A DNA stretch of 64,000 nucleotides from Candidatus Peribacteria bacterium (GCA_023898505.1 CP060226.1:1054001-1118000); one strand, 5' to 3'; shown: positions 49,664 to 59,231, counted from the first letter of the stretch. Numbers and translations: made by a program. The notes: a model not told the origin generated them from the sequence alone.

Positions 49664-51480
49664 TGAAACAACTTGAAAGAAGTTTCTGGGAAATCACAAA
49701 GCGATTTTTTGAACCAGCGAAATACTTACCATGGCTGTATATAAAAGCCTTTATCTTTTATGGTTCTTGGGCAGTAAAGGGGATTATCCATGTACTCTTT
49801 CTGAAAGAAATTATTGGAGCCTTGGAGCTTGGAAATGAGCTACTCTTTTTCCAGATTGTTGGTTGGTATATAGCATATATCCTCCTGCAAGAGTTTCTTG
49901 ATTATGCTATGAAATTTTGGGGGTGGTTAGGATTTTCTGAAATTTTACAAAAAAAGATTGATGAAATATATGTTCCTCAGTTTATCGAGCTTGATAACAG
50001 TGAACTTGAAAAACTTGGAACAGGGAAAGTCGTCTCTATTATCAAAACAGGTTCAAGGATGTGGATAACGCTTACCAATGATATCTTTAATCAAGGGAGC
50101 CAAGTAATAGTGACTGTTCTCTTTACGACAGTTATGATTGGAAGTATTGAGATAGAGTATGCTTTTTGGTTTTTTGCAATCTATATTTTGGTACATATTT
50201 TGTGATACTACCTCAATATCAAGCTCTTACAGTATCGTAATGAGCGCCGTGATGCAGGACATGATCATACAAGACAGATGGTGAAAATCATTATGTCGAA
50301 GTTTGAAGTACTTCAAAGTAATCGAGTACAGGAAGAAAAGAGAGTACTTGAAAAGTATTCTCTTATTGCCCATATGGCGAATCATCGTATGACTCCGTAT
50401 ATTCACTACTTTTTTAGGATTCCTGGATTATTTCTTTCATTTTTTCGTTTGTGAGCTTTGGTATATCTGTGACAACTATTATTTCAAGGACAGATCGACT
50501 TTGCGACCATTGTGTGAGTTTCGGGAGCATTTATCCTCATGGATAAATCGATTGATTCTTCGTTGGAGCTCTTTAAAAATGTACCACGAGATGTGGGGGA
50601 TCTCGAGAAATTTTGGGACATATTTGATACTATTCCAAAGATACGAGGGTATCATCGAGGGAAGATTTTTCAGTACTCGAAAGGAAATATAGAAATTCAA
50701 GATATTGCATACGGGTATACGAAGAAGCTTAATGTATTTTGTTGATTTAGTTTACACATTTCTGGCTGAAAAGTAACCGCGCTTGTAGGTCAAAGCTGAG
50801 GAGGAAAATCGACGCTTGCTAAACTTATCTCTGGCTATATCCGAGCTGATAAAGGGGATATCCTGATAGATGGACAAGCCCTCAAAAAGACTTCACTCAA
50901 AAGCTACTACCAACATATCGGCTACCTTACCCAAGAACCAAGTGTCTTTGATGGAACGGTACTTGAGAATTTGACGTATGCTATAGATACCCCTCCCTCA
51001 CCCCAACCCTCTCCTTTGAGAGGAGAGGGAGCTATAAGTTCCCCTTCTCCTACAAAGGAGAAGGGGGTAGGGGATGAGGGCTTACATCAAATCCTGAAAC
51101 TAGCAAAGTGTGAGTTTATCTATGACCTTCCGAATGGACTTGAAACAGAGATATGAGAACGTGGAGTGAGGCTCAGTGGATGACAGCGACAGAGACTCGC
51201 CATTGCCAAGATTATGCTCAAAGATCCCAAGATTATTATCCTCGATGAACCGACGAGTGCACTGGATAGCTTTTCGGAAGAACAAATCACTAAGGCCATG
51301 CAGAATCTCTTCAAGGGAAGAACGGTTATCGTCATCGCTCACAGACTTCAAACGGTGAAACATGCGGATGATATTATCCTGCTAGAAAATGGACAAGTCA
51401 AAGAACGAGGAACTCACAAAGAACTTGTGAAACTCAAAGGACAATATGCCAAGATGCTGGAGTTGCAGAGTGGGTTTTAG
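49663..51480 (+). CDS. ABC exporter, fused membrane and ATPase domains (1)
   Basis: 605 residues. About six N-terminal helices, then an ATPase domain: Walker A LVGQSGGGKSTLAKL (first Gly after Ser is TGA), Q-loop YLTQEPSVFDGT, signature RLSGGQRQRLAIAK (second Gly is TGA), Walker B IIILDEPTSALD, H-loop IAHRLQTV. A palindromic element is inserted in frame after the Q-loop (TPPSPQPSPLRGEGA and following), where its paralogue at 53420 has a plain charged loop. It likely acts as a homodimer, or a heterodimer with that paralogue. Starts within the yaaA stop. Confidence 0.92.
50989..51081. repeat. Palindromic element in ABC exporter 1
   Basis: CCCTCCCTCACCCCAACCCT, hairpin CTCTCCTTTGAGAGGAGAG, then CCTTCTCCTACAAAGGAGAAGG and GGTAGGGGATGAGGG. 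In frame between the Q-loop and the signature motif. Confidence 0.85.
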
Positions 51481-51633
51481 AAAGATAAATAGTAAAGCGT
51501 TGGCACAGAGAGAAGTACAATAAGAAGTATATAGAAATATACTTTTCTAAAAGTAAAGGATTTTTATGAAAACTTTTTTATTTATTGGTATGAGTTCGGT
51601 ATATTAGGATAGATTATATCTTTATTTTGACAG

Positions 51634-52449
51634 ATGAAACCACTTCGTTTTTTTGTTTCTATTACCCTGACTATCGGTTTATCGTATGGAGTGATTCAGG
51701 CTTGGACAGGATTAACTGCATCAGAAGGGGATACTCTTGATTACACTATTTGGAATGAGCTGGTGGATAAAGTAAGCTTAATTACCAGTACCTGAGGGAA
51801 TGTAGGGATTGGTACAGACTCCCCATCGAATAATCTCGATGTAAATGGAAATGTTTCAATAGGGGATGATACTGCAGGATATGTAAATATAAAGTGAGGA
51901 TCTACAACTTCAGCACAGCTTATCTTTTATGATCAGGGTACTCAGAGAGCTCGTATCGGTGTCCCTACAGGAGAGACCTACCTATCACTTCGTGCTGGCT
52001 CGGCACTGACTCCAGGTCATATTGTAATCAATTCAACAGGAAATGTGGGGATTGGTACACCGACTACTGCAGAAAAACTTACAGTAAATGGATATGTACA
52101 AGCCGTTGGGTACTATTATTCGTCAGATAGAGTATTAAAGGAAAATATATCTTCTCTAACAGATGCACTTGATATGGTTGAAAATCTGAGATGAGTACAA
52201 TTTAATTGGAAGGAAACAGGAGATATGGACATTGGATTTATTGCTCAAGAAGTGGAAGAGGTAGTGCCAGAATTAGTATCTCATAAGTGAGAATATAGAT
52301 CGGTAAAATATGGAAATATTACCGCAATATTAGTGGAAGCATTAAAAGAACAACAGCTACAGATTGATACTCAGCAACAATTACTACAAGATTATGAAAC
52401 GAGAATAGATACCTTAGAAAATACTATTCAGTGATTATTGACCCAGTAA
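51634..52449 (+). CDS. Secreted fibre-like protein with S74 chaperone domain
   Basis: 271 residues. A signal peptide (FFVSITLTIGLSYGVIQAW) is followed by tail-fibre-like repeats (TGGNVGIGTDSPSNNLDVNG, TGNVGIGTPTTAEKLTVNG). The C-terminus is an intramolecular chaperone/peptidase S74 domain: SSDRVLKENISSLTDALDMV, FIAQEVEEVVPELV, then a coiled coil (EALKEQQLQIDTQQQLLQDY). Such domains trimerise and self-cleave at the Ser of the SDxxLK motif. Five or so TGA glycines hide it from standard-code gene callers. Four bases before the thrombospondin-repeat gene. Confidence 0.85.
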
Positions 52450-52453
52450 TATT

Positions 52454-53197
52454 ATGTCGAAGCCACTCGTCTGAATATTTGTTATACTTTTTACCACATT
52501 TTGACTGACATTTGCGGGGTATTTAACTGGCTATCAAGTGAATATAGGAAGTCTGAGTGTGACTGATCTCAGTTTTGATAGTGGGGATTATGGAGATGGC
52601 TTTCAGATAACGAACAGTTCTGGCAAGTCTCAGTTTATTGCCACAAAAACATTATCAGAATGGAACTCTTTTAAGAATAATCTTCCTGGATGAATTACTC
52701 TCCAAAGTAGACGTAACGGTGGATGGTCATCTTGGTCATCTTGGTCGTCTTGTTCGGTTTCTTGTGGATGATGAACTCAGTCAAGAACTAGAAGTTGTAC
52801 AAACCCAGCACCATTGAATGGATGAAGTGATTGTAGTGGATCGAGTTCAGAAAATCAATCATGTAATACGCAGAGTTGTATCCCAGATAATTTTTCTGAA
52901 CAAACTTTAAGTATCCCTGGTACACACTGGACAGGAAACTGGACTCGGTGAGGTCAAGGGAAAAAGGTGAATGGTCAATGGTGGGTAAGGGCGACATTTG
53001 TCCATCAATTTATTCCAGGTATGTTAGATAGCTGATGGGTACAAGGAACAGAGACACACGTCATTCAATCTTGATCACCAAATTATATACAGACACAGAC
53101 AAAAATATTATCGCCAAATTCTGCCAATCCAGTATTACAGGTATGTTGAGTACCAGAGTATCCAGCATATACAGAGTGTACTACCTATACTTGGTAA
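52454..53197 (+). CDS. Secreted protein with thrombospondin type-1 repeat
   Basis: 247 residues. An N-terminal signal or anchor (LVGIFVILFTTFGLTFAGY) is followed, at residues about 91-142, by a textbook TSP1 domain: WSSWSSWSSCSVSCGGG, TQSRTRSCTNPAPLNGGSDC, and six Cys (100, 104, 115, 127, 137, 142). It keeps the WxxWxxW and CSxxCG motifs that are sugar-modified in animals. The C-terminal 100 residues are Trp-rich (GTHWTGNWTRGGQGKKVNGQ) with two more Cys. Ten TGA glycines, two adjacent in CGGG. TSP1 repeats bind proteins and glycans in eukaryotes; an adhesin role is inferred. Confidence 0.85.
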
Positions 53198-53205
53198 AAA
53201 AACAC

Positions 53206-53234
53206 TTGACAATATTATATTCTAGATATTATAT
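53206..53234 (+). promoter_or_regulatory. Sigma70-type promoter
   Basis: TTGACA, 17-base spacer, TTATAT. It lies directly after the thrombospondin-repeat gene and about 27 bases before a short frame with AGAGG upstream of its ATG. Confidence 0.6.
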
Positions 53235-53260
53235 ACTTAATATTTTTTTAGAGGATATTA

Positions 53261-53353
53261 ATGAACGCAATGTCTTTTACATCTCCGAGATTTTTTGCAG
53301 GAATTGTAGCTATGAAACTAGCTACTGTAATTTCTGTGTGAATATGAAAGTAG
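53261..53353 (+). CDS. Possible 30-residue peptide
   Basis: MNAMSFTSPRFFAGIVAMKL then ATVISVGIGK, with two TGA glycines, ending TAG. It sits alone between a good promoter and a perfect terminator, with AGAGG eight bases before the ATG. The middle is hydrophobic. It could be a small membrane peptide, or the transcript could be an RNA with no coding role. Confidence 0.35.
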
Positions 53354-53365
53354 AATGAGAATTTT

Positions 53366-53400
53366 AAAGCGTCTATTTTCATATGAAAATAGACGCTTTT
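53366..53400 (+). terminator. Terminator
   Basis: Seventeen-base arms AAAGCGTCTATTTTCAT and the reverse complement, then T residues. It closes the short transcript before the next ABC exporter. Confidence 0.85.
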
Positions 53401-53419
53401 TATATACAAAAAATACATT

Positions 53420-55180
53420 ATGAAAACAATATTAAAAATCTTAAAAAACTATAAGTTCTCGAAGCGAGAGTTTTATTTCTACATTACTCTGGGCTTACTT
53501 TCTGAAGTACTCCACTTGATTATGCCCCAGTTTATTGAGCGTATGATTTATGTTATTGAAACAAGTAAGATTCTCTCCGATTTATACTATTGGTGTGTAT
53601 TATTTGCCATCTTTGTTGTCGGGGTAAAGATTATTGGGTATCTCAGTGATTACTATTCTATTAAGATGTGGATGGTGAATAATGCCAATAAAATCCAATA
53701 TTATAGACAGCAACTTTTCAAGAAAAATTACAAGGATATCATGGAGGTGGGGACAGGGAAACTCATTACCCGTTTTGGGGAATGAGTGCATGCTGAGACA
53801 GAGATATTTTTTGCTATTGTGCAGATTATGATTTCAGCTGTTTTTCGAGGAATCTTAGTTCTAATTATTTTGAACATATATATCCCAGAGCTAATGTGGG
53901 CTGTATTTGTTGCGACGATGATTATTTTTATCATTAATTATATTATTCGTAGATATATAGATCCATACACAAAGAAAGAACAAGAACTTTGGGAGTATGA
54001 TGGTCGTATAAAGGCGCGCATGATTATGGAAAATCTATTGATTCGAGTTTTTAGAAAACAGTCATATGAGCTCAGAAAATCACAGGATAATGTTGATCAA
54101 TTGCCAGAACCAATAGTTAAGATCGTGTCTGCAAACTACATATTTTATGCTCTTCTTGAAGGGGCAATTAGATTGCTTGAAGTCGGGGTATATTTCTATC
54201 TTTGAAGCCTTGTAATTGCAGGAGAATATAGTATCGCATATATGAGTATGGTCATTGCCTATATTTGGTTTTTGTGGTGGCCACTTGATAAGGCTATTTC
54301 TAATCTCAATCTTGCGAATCGTCATCGGGAAAAGTACCAAAAGCTTCAACGCTTTATGAATCAACCCATCGATATACAAGACGGTACTAAAGACTTTGAG
54401 TATAAACAGTGAGGTATTCAATTACAAGATCTTCATTTCTCCTATGGAAATGGCATAGATATCTTTAAGAATTTGAGTCTTCATATCCGAGCAGGAAAGA
54501 AAAATGCGATCATCGGCCATAGTGGTGGAGGAAAATCAACGATCGTAAAGATGTTACTCAGACTCTATGATTACCAATCAGGAAGTATTCAGATTGATGG
54601 ACAGGATCTCAAATCTTTCAAGATTGACACACTCTATCAACATATCGGCTATCTTCCGCAAGAACCAGCAATTTTTGATGGGACGATTCGTGAGAATCTG
54701 GAGTATGCTTTAAATATAGATAAAAGGGTAAAGGATAAAGGTAAAAGTAATATGTATGATGATGCTATTATGTGGAAAGCTCTCAAAGATGCACAGGTTG
54801 ACGATATGGTTCGCAATCTAGAACATGGTCTCGATACGGAGGTTGGAGAAAAGGGAATTAAACTTTCAGGAGGAGAAAAACAGCGTCTTGCTATTGCTCG
54901 CATCTTCCTCAAAAATCTGGAGATTATTATCCTTGACGAACCAACTTCAGCACTCGATAGTATCAGTGAGGACAAGATTACTGCTTCTCTGAATGAGCTG
55001 ATGCAAGGAAAAACTTCTATCGTGATTGCTCATAGGTTGCAAACCGTGATGAATGCGGATAATATTGTCATTATCGAAAACGGAAAGATTGCTGATGAAG
55101 GAACACATACAGAACTTCTCAAGAAATCTAAAATCTATAAGAAGCTGGTGGATTTACAGCATGGTAGATTGGTGGAATAA
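53420..55180 (+). CDS. ABC exporter, fused membrane and ATPase domains (2)
   Basis: 586 residues, paralogue of the exporter at 49663. Six membrane helices in the first 330 residues, then Walker A IGHSGGGKSTIVKM, Q-loop YLPQEPAIFDGT, signature KLSGGEKQRLAIAR, Walker B IIILDEPTSALD and H-loop IAHRLQTVM. TGA glycines at FGEGVHAE, FYLGSLVI and KQGGIQL. No repeat insertion. The pair may export the intervening surface proteins or a small molecule; no substrate evidence. Confidence 0.92.
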
Positions 55181-55213
55181 AAAGAGCGTACCGATTATCG
55201 GTACGCTCTTTTT
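55179..55213. terminator. Bidirectional terminator between exporter 2 and dps
   Basis: AAAAAGAGCGTACCGAT and ATCGGTACGCTCTTTTT arms with a one-base centre, between convergent genes. Confidence 0.88.
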
Positions 55214-55224
55214 ATTTTTAACAT

Positions 55225-55689
55225 TTATGCTACCATACTTCTGAGCATCCATGCATTTTTCTCATGGGCTTGGATGAGTCCTGTGAGGAAATCCTCAGTA
55301 CCCACATCTCCAAGTTCTCAGACTGCATCGATGTCTTTTCTCATCTGGCAGATAATCGTCTCTTTGTCTTTTAAGAGTGCTTCTATCATCTTTGTGAGCG
55401 ATACATTTGTTCACTTTTCTTCATTGATGATACTGAGACGCAAATAGGTCTCATAATTCGCTGGAGTTTTTTCTCCGAGCATACGAATCCTTTCTGCAAT
55501 GGCATCGATATTTTCGTTTGATTCATCATAGAGTCCTTCAAAAAACTTGTGGTGATCATTGAAGCTGAGTGATTCTACATTCCAGTGGTAGTTTCTGATT
55601 TTTAGATTCAAGATATTTTCTGTCGCCAGTGTTGTGGCTAAAATATCGACGATTTTACTCGTATCTTGTATCCCGATATTTGCTTTCAT
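55225..55689 (-). CDS. dps: Dps-type DNA-protecting ferritin
   Basis: 154 residues. Ferroxidase-site helices are visible: IRNYHWNVESLSFNDHHKFF and EGLYDESNENIDAIAERIRM. The C-terminus is LTGLIQAHEKNAWMLRSMVA. Start at MKANIGIQD after an A/T-rich leader. TGA glycines at NEEKGTNV and GELGDVG. It stores iron with peroxide as oxidant and shields DNA. It lies downstream of the peroxiredoxin on the same strand, so is probably part of the same Fur-box-controlled unit. Confidence 0.93.
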
Positions 55690-55750
55690 AATTCTATCGT
55701 TAGAAAATAAGAAATATTTTTTAGTATAGGCTAAATGATAACAAAGCAAA

Positions 55751-56413
55751 TTATTTATTTGGATTTTCTACGGTACAGATATACCAATCTTTGTTATCAA
55801 ATTGACTTTGGTTACTGGCTGCCATCTCCATAGAACTTGCTGGTGGGACGATGACTTTGTCTCCAAAGATACGATTATGTGGCCAATTTGCTGGAGTCGC
55901 TCTTCCATGGTTTGCGGAAGTCTGGAGTGAATCAATAAGGCGTAAGATTTCTTCGATATTTCTTCCGTTTGAAAGTGGATAGTACATCAGTGCTGCTATC
56001 TTTCCTTCTGGATTGATGATAAATACCGCTCTTACGGTCTGGTTACTGTTGGCACTTGGGTGAAGCATCCCGTATTTATAGGCGATAGAAAGATCAGCAA
56101 CGATAGGAAATCCAATCGTGATTCCAAATTTGTCTTCGATATTTTTTGCCCATGCGATATGTGAGTGGAGACCATCAACGGAGTAGCCTAGGAGTGATAC
56201 ATTACGTGCATCAAACTCTTCCTTTTTATCCTGAAAAGCCATAAACTCTGTTGTACATACAGGGGTAAAATCTCCTGGATGAGAAAATAGAACTACCCAT
56301 TTTCCTCTGAAATCTTCTGGGAAATTTACTGCTCCCATAGTAGAGGCAGAGGTAAAAGCTGGTGCATCTTCTCCAATAAGGGGAATTCTTGCTTCTGGTA
56401 TATTTTCATTCAT
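55751..56413 (-). CDS. Peroxiredoxin (Prx6/AhpC-like)
   Basis: 220 residues. Peroxidatic Cys in FSHPGDFTPVCTTEFMAF near residue 46; GFPIVADLSIAYKYGMLHP and VRAVFIINPEGKIAALMYYP match the Prx6/thermophilic archaeal type. The C-terminal arm NHGRATPANWPHN is typical of this group. The start at 56413 (MNENIPEARIPLIG) places the ATG 27 bases from a Fur-like box. No TGA. Reduces peroxides, probably using thioredoxin or another thiol donor. Confidence 0.92.
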   Translation of the reverse strand: MNENIPEARIPLIGEDAPAFTSASTMGAVNFPEDFRGKWVVLFSHPGDFTPVCTTEFMAFQDKKEEFDARNVSLLGYSVDGLHSHIAWAKNIEDKFGITIGFPIVADLSIAYKYGMLHPSANSNQTVRAVFIINPEGKIAALMYYPLSNGRNIEEILRLIDSLQTSANHGRATPANWPHNRIFGDKVIVPPASSMEMAASNQSQFDNKDWYICTVENPNK

Positions 56414-56439
56414 ATACAAATAATTAAAAAATATTAAAA

Positions 56440-56454
56440 TGAGAACTATTCTCA
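56440..56454. promoter_or_regulatory. Fur/PerR-like operator 1
   Basis: TGAGAACTATTCTCA, 7-1-7 inverted repeat with one mismatch, just upstream of the peroxiredoxin ATG. Confidence 0.7.
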
Positions 56455-56495
56455 TAAAGAGAATATTGATAAGTATAGCGAAGTCAAATTTAAAA

Positions 56496-56510
56496 TAAGA
56501 ATTATTCTCA
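56496..56510. promoter_or_regulatory. Fur/PerR-like operator 2
   Basis: TAAGAATTATTCTCA, within a wider dyad (AAGTCAAAT at 56481 and ATTTGACTT at 56515). Central in the divergent region between peroxiredoxin and rhodanese genes. Confidence 0.65.
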
Positions 56511-56558
56511 TTTTGATTTGACTTTAAGAATTATCTGTATATTTTAGCGGGGCATTAA

Positions 56559-56573
56559 TGAGAATTATTCTCA
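56559..56573. promoter_or_regulatory. Fur/PerR-like operator 3
   Basis: TGAGAATTATTCTCA, a perfect 7-1-7 inverted repeat, 30 bases before the rhodanese ATG. Confidence 0.75.
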
Positions 56574-56602
56574 TAATATAGTATTTACTAAATTATAATC
56601 AT

Positions 56603-57079
56603 ATGAAGTGAGTCATTGTAGATGTTCGTGAAACGGACGAATACTCTGTTGAGCATATTGAAGGATCTATCAATATACCGATGTCAGTATTTGAACAAGA
56701 GTGATGTCAGAAGTTACAGGCATATAAAGATCAGGAAATCAATATCTTGTGTCAAAGTGGAAATCGAGCAAGAATGGTAGAAAAACTTATTGGTATGCAC
56801 TGTAGTTGCAATGTAAGGGTCTATGAAGGAGGGCTTATTGAGTGGAAAAATCAAGGCAATAAAACCAAAGTAGTCAAAAAATTTCATATACCTATTATGA
56901 GACAGGTACAGATAGTGACGGGGTTTTTAGTGCTTGTGGGGGTGGTGTGATCTCTCATACTCCATCCAAACTTTATCTACCTTTCTGCATTTGTAGGAGC
57001 CGGACTATTATTTGCTGGTATTACCTGAACCTGTAGTCTCGCACTTCTCTTATCAAAATTACCATATAACAAAATATAA
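56603..57079 (+). CDS. Rhodanese with YgaP-like membrane domain
   Basis: 158 residues. Rhodanese domain: IVDVRETDEYSVEHIEGSIN with active-site loop CQSGNRARM. Then two helices of the DUF2892/YgaP type (VQIVTGFLVLVGVVGSLIL, AFVGAGLLFAGITGTCSLAL). It moves sulfane sulfur at the membrane. TGA glycines at MKGVIV, EQEGCQ, VVGSLI and ITGTCS. One base before the persulfide dioxygenase gene, a pair that typically handles persulfides together. Confidence 0.9.
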
Positions 57080-57080
57080 C

Positions 57081-57794
57081 ATGAAAACAGATATTATTTT
57101 TCGTCAGTTGTTTGAAAAAGAAAGTTCTACCTATACGTATATCCTTGGTGATACACATACAAAGGAAGCAGTGATTATTGATCCTGTGTTAGAAACAGTG
57201 GATCGTGATGTACAGATGCTGACAGAACTATGACTAGAACTCAAGTATATCTTAGAAACACATGTTCATGCTGATCATGTCACCGGTTCTTCAGGTATTA
57301 AAAAATATTTTCCAGTAGCGCAAACGGTTGTGGGCGATAAAAATGTAGCCGTAAAATGTGCCGATAAAAAAGTAAAAGAGGGAGAAACTATAGAGGTCGG
57401 AAGTATACACATACAGGTACTCGAAACTCCAGGACATACCGAAGGCTGTGTGACCTATGTTTCTCGTGATATGGTATTTACTGGCGATGCTTTACTGATT
57501 CGTAGTTGTGGGCGTACCGATTTTCAGTGAGGAAGTGCCAAGAGTTTATATGAGAGCCTACAAAAGATTTTTTCTTTAGGAGAAGAGATATCTATTTATC
57601 CAGCTCACGATTATAGGGGAATTGAAGTTTCTACCATTGCTGAAGAAAAACAGTTTAATGAGATGATTGGAGGCGGAGTTTCAGAGGGAGACTTTGTAGA
57701 AAAGATGAATAATCTGAAACTCGATCTTCCAAAAAAGATACACTTTGCAGTCCCTTCAAATCAGATATGTGGGAAAGAAGTTATTGGTAAGTAG
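57081..57794 (+). CDS. Persulfide dioxygenase (ETHE1-type metallo-beta-lactamase fold)
   Basis: 237 residues. Metal site ETHVHADHVTGS, second His in TPGHTEGCVTYV, Asp in FTGDALLIRSCGRTDFQGGS (the ETHE1/GloB-II hallmark, its Gly a TGA), last His in YPAHDYRG. Oxidises glutathione- or low-molecular-weight persulfide to sulfite. Follows a rhodanese gene in the same operon behind Fur-like boxes, linking sulfide/persulfide detoxification to the regulon. Confidence 0.93.
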
Positions 57795-57803
57795 TTTGAG
57801 TAA

Positions 57804-57818
57804 TAAGAATAGTTCTCA
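57804..57818. promoter_or_regulatory. Fur/PerR-like operator 4
   Basis: TAAGAATAGTTCTCA, same 7-1-7 form, 61 bases before the fur-family ATG, suggesting autoregulation. Confidence 0.65.
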
Positions 57819-57878
57819 TTTCTCTTTGATTTTTTTACCATTTTCATTACAGTAGAAAATATTTTAAATACATTGCTT

Positions 57879-58223
57879 ATGAAAACACATTTTTATTGTG
57901 AAGATATCGTAGATATCTGTGATAAACATCACCTCACTGCTGATGAGATTTTTGAGCGACTTTCAAAGACCTGCAAGGACGTGGGAATTTCCAGTGTGTA
58001 TCGCAATGTCGAAGAACTGGTAAAAAAAGGAAAGTTGAGAAAAGTTACAGGACTGGGGAAGAAAGCCTACTTTGAGAAAAATCATGGCGACCATATTCAT
58101 CTTATCGATATAGAGACCGGTAAGATTTTTGATTACGATTGCGAATGTGTTCAAGGGATGAAATTGCCTGGGAATTTTCAGGCGGAGAGTATGGATATGA
58201 AGATCTACGGAAAGTTTTCATAG
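57879..58223 (+). CDS. Fur-family regulator
   Basis: 114 residues, short for the family (about 130-150). Winged-helix DNA-binding part: HHLTADEIFERLSKTCKDVG, ISSVYRNVEELVKKGKLRKV. The metal region is YFEKNHGDHIHLIDIETGKI, with His ligands but without the structural CxxC found in many Fur/PerR proteins. No TGA. Operator boxes of the same shape precede this gene, the rhodanese operon and the peroxiredoxin, so it is the likely local regulator, responding to iron or peroxide (undecided). Confidence 0.88.
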   Translation: MKTHFYCEDIVDICDKHHLTADEIFERLSKTCKDVGISSVYRNVEELVKKGKLRKVTGLGKKAYFEKNHGDHIHLIDIETGKIFDYDCECVQGMKLPGNFQAESMDMKIYGKFS

Positions 58224-58261
58224 TCGACTTTTGTTATTCCTGCGTGGGTATGAATCTATGT

Positions 58262-58381
58262 ATATAACTTCTCTTGTCATTCTGAGCGTGAGTCGAAGAA
58301 TCTCTGTGGGATAGTATGGAACACGTTCTCTCAATATTTGTGTAGAGGGATTCCTCCATTTTAGTCGGAATGACAGAGTGT
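58262..58381. repeat. Inverted pair of GTCATTC-type repeats
   Basis: TTGTCATTCTGAGCGTGAGT on the left and TTAGTCGGAATGACAGAG on the right, with AGAATCTCTGTGGGA and AGAGGGATTCCTCC inside. The 58224-58476 gap holds no gene I can support. Confidence 0.6.
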
Positions 58382-58476
58382 TGCTTTTCCGTTTCATGGC
58401 GAATGTTTACCCTTAAAAATCCCACTGATACATTCTAAGAGGGTTTATATTTTATATTTTTAATGAGTTTAGTATT

Positions 58477-58929
58477 ATGAACTTACAAACGATTTATGAT
58501 ATCTTACTGGCTGATGGAACAGAGTCTACTGCTACGTTAGCAGATTTGTTTGCAAAATCAGATAAAACGATCCTCTACTTTTATCCGAGAGATAACACTC
58601 CAGGGTGTACGGTAGAAAACAAAGATTTTACTTGCCTCAAGTCTCAATTTGCAGAAAAATGAGTACAGCTTGTAGGAGTCTCAAAAGACTCGATAGAAAG
58701 TCATAAAAAATTTGTTGAAAAACAAGACTTGGGAGTAGCTTTGATTTCAGACCCAGAACTTGTTTTACATAAAGAACTTGGGGCTTATGGAGAAAAGAAA
58801 AACTACGGAAAAATTGTGCAAGGAGTGATACGAAGTAGCTTTGTGTTTGATAGCAAGGGAAAATTGATTGGAGAATACAAAAATATCAAAGCGAAAGGGC
58901 ATGCTGAGAGGATGCTTGGAGAGGTCTAA
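58477..58929 (+). CDS. bcp: Thioredoxin-dependent peroxidase Bcp (PrxQ)
   Basis: 150 residues. FYPRDNTPGCTVENKDFTCL contains the peroxidatic and neighbouring Cys; VGVSKDSIESHKKFVEKQDL and RSSFVFDSKGKLIGEY complete the PrxQ fold. One TGA glycine (AEKGVQLVGVS) where Bcp has the usual Gly before V. Reduces peroxides using thioredoxin. Confidence 0.94.
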
Positions 58930-58983
58930 AGGTAGTGTTATTCCTCCTGGGATCACGATGGATCTATCATTAAATCACTTTTT

Positions 58984-59011
58984 ATAGATTCCTGCCTTCG
59001 CAGGAATGACG
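58984..59011. repeat. GTCATTC-type palindrome
   Basis: ATAGATTCCTGCCTTCGCAG then GAATGACG: a compact hairpin (TTCCTGC-CTTC-GCAGGAA). Confidence 0.6.
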
Positions 59012-59016
59012 TAATG

Positions 59017-59050
59017 AAAAAAGCTATTTCTTTTGAGAAATAGCTTTTTT
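59017..59050 (+). terminator. Terminator downstream of bcp
   Basis: AAAAAAGCTATTTCTT and GAGAAATAGCTTTTTT arms. Confidence 0.8.
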
Positions 59051-59070
59051 GAGTACTATTTACCTTAAAT

Positions 59071-59219
59071 ACCCCTATCCCCCCGTTGGGGTACTTTCCC
59101 CCCTCAGGAGAAAGAATCTTATTTTTCCTTAATTCACCCTCTCCTTCAGGATAACTGAGACAGGAGTGTTTGCACGACTATCTTCGAAGTTAGAACGAAG
59201 TAGAGGGTGGGGCGAGGTA
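59071..59219. repeat. Composite palindromic element, intergenic
   Basis: CCCCTATCCCCCCGTTGGGG and a second unit CACCCTCTCCTTCAGGATAA ... GAGGGTGGGGCGAGGT. The second unit contains, on the minus strand, the module encoding NFEDSRANTPVSVIL, nearly the peptide encoded inside recQ and prepilin copy 1. Confidence 0.8.
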
Positions 59220-59231
59220 TAAAAAACACAC

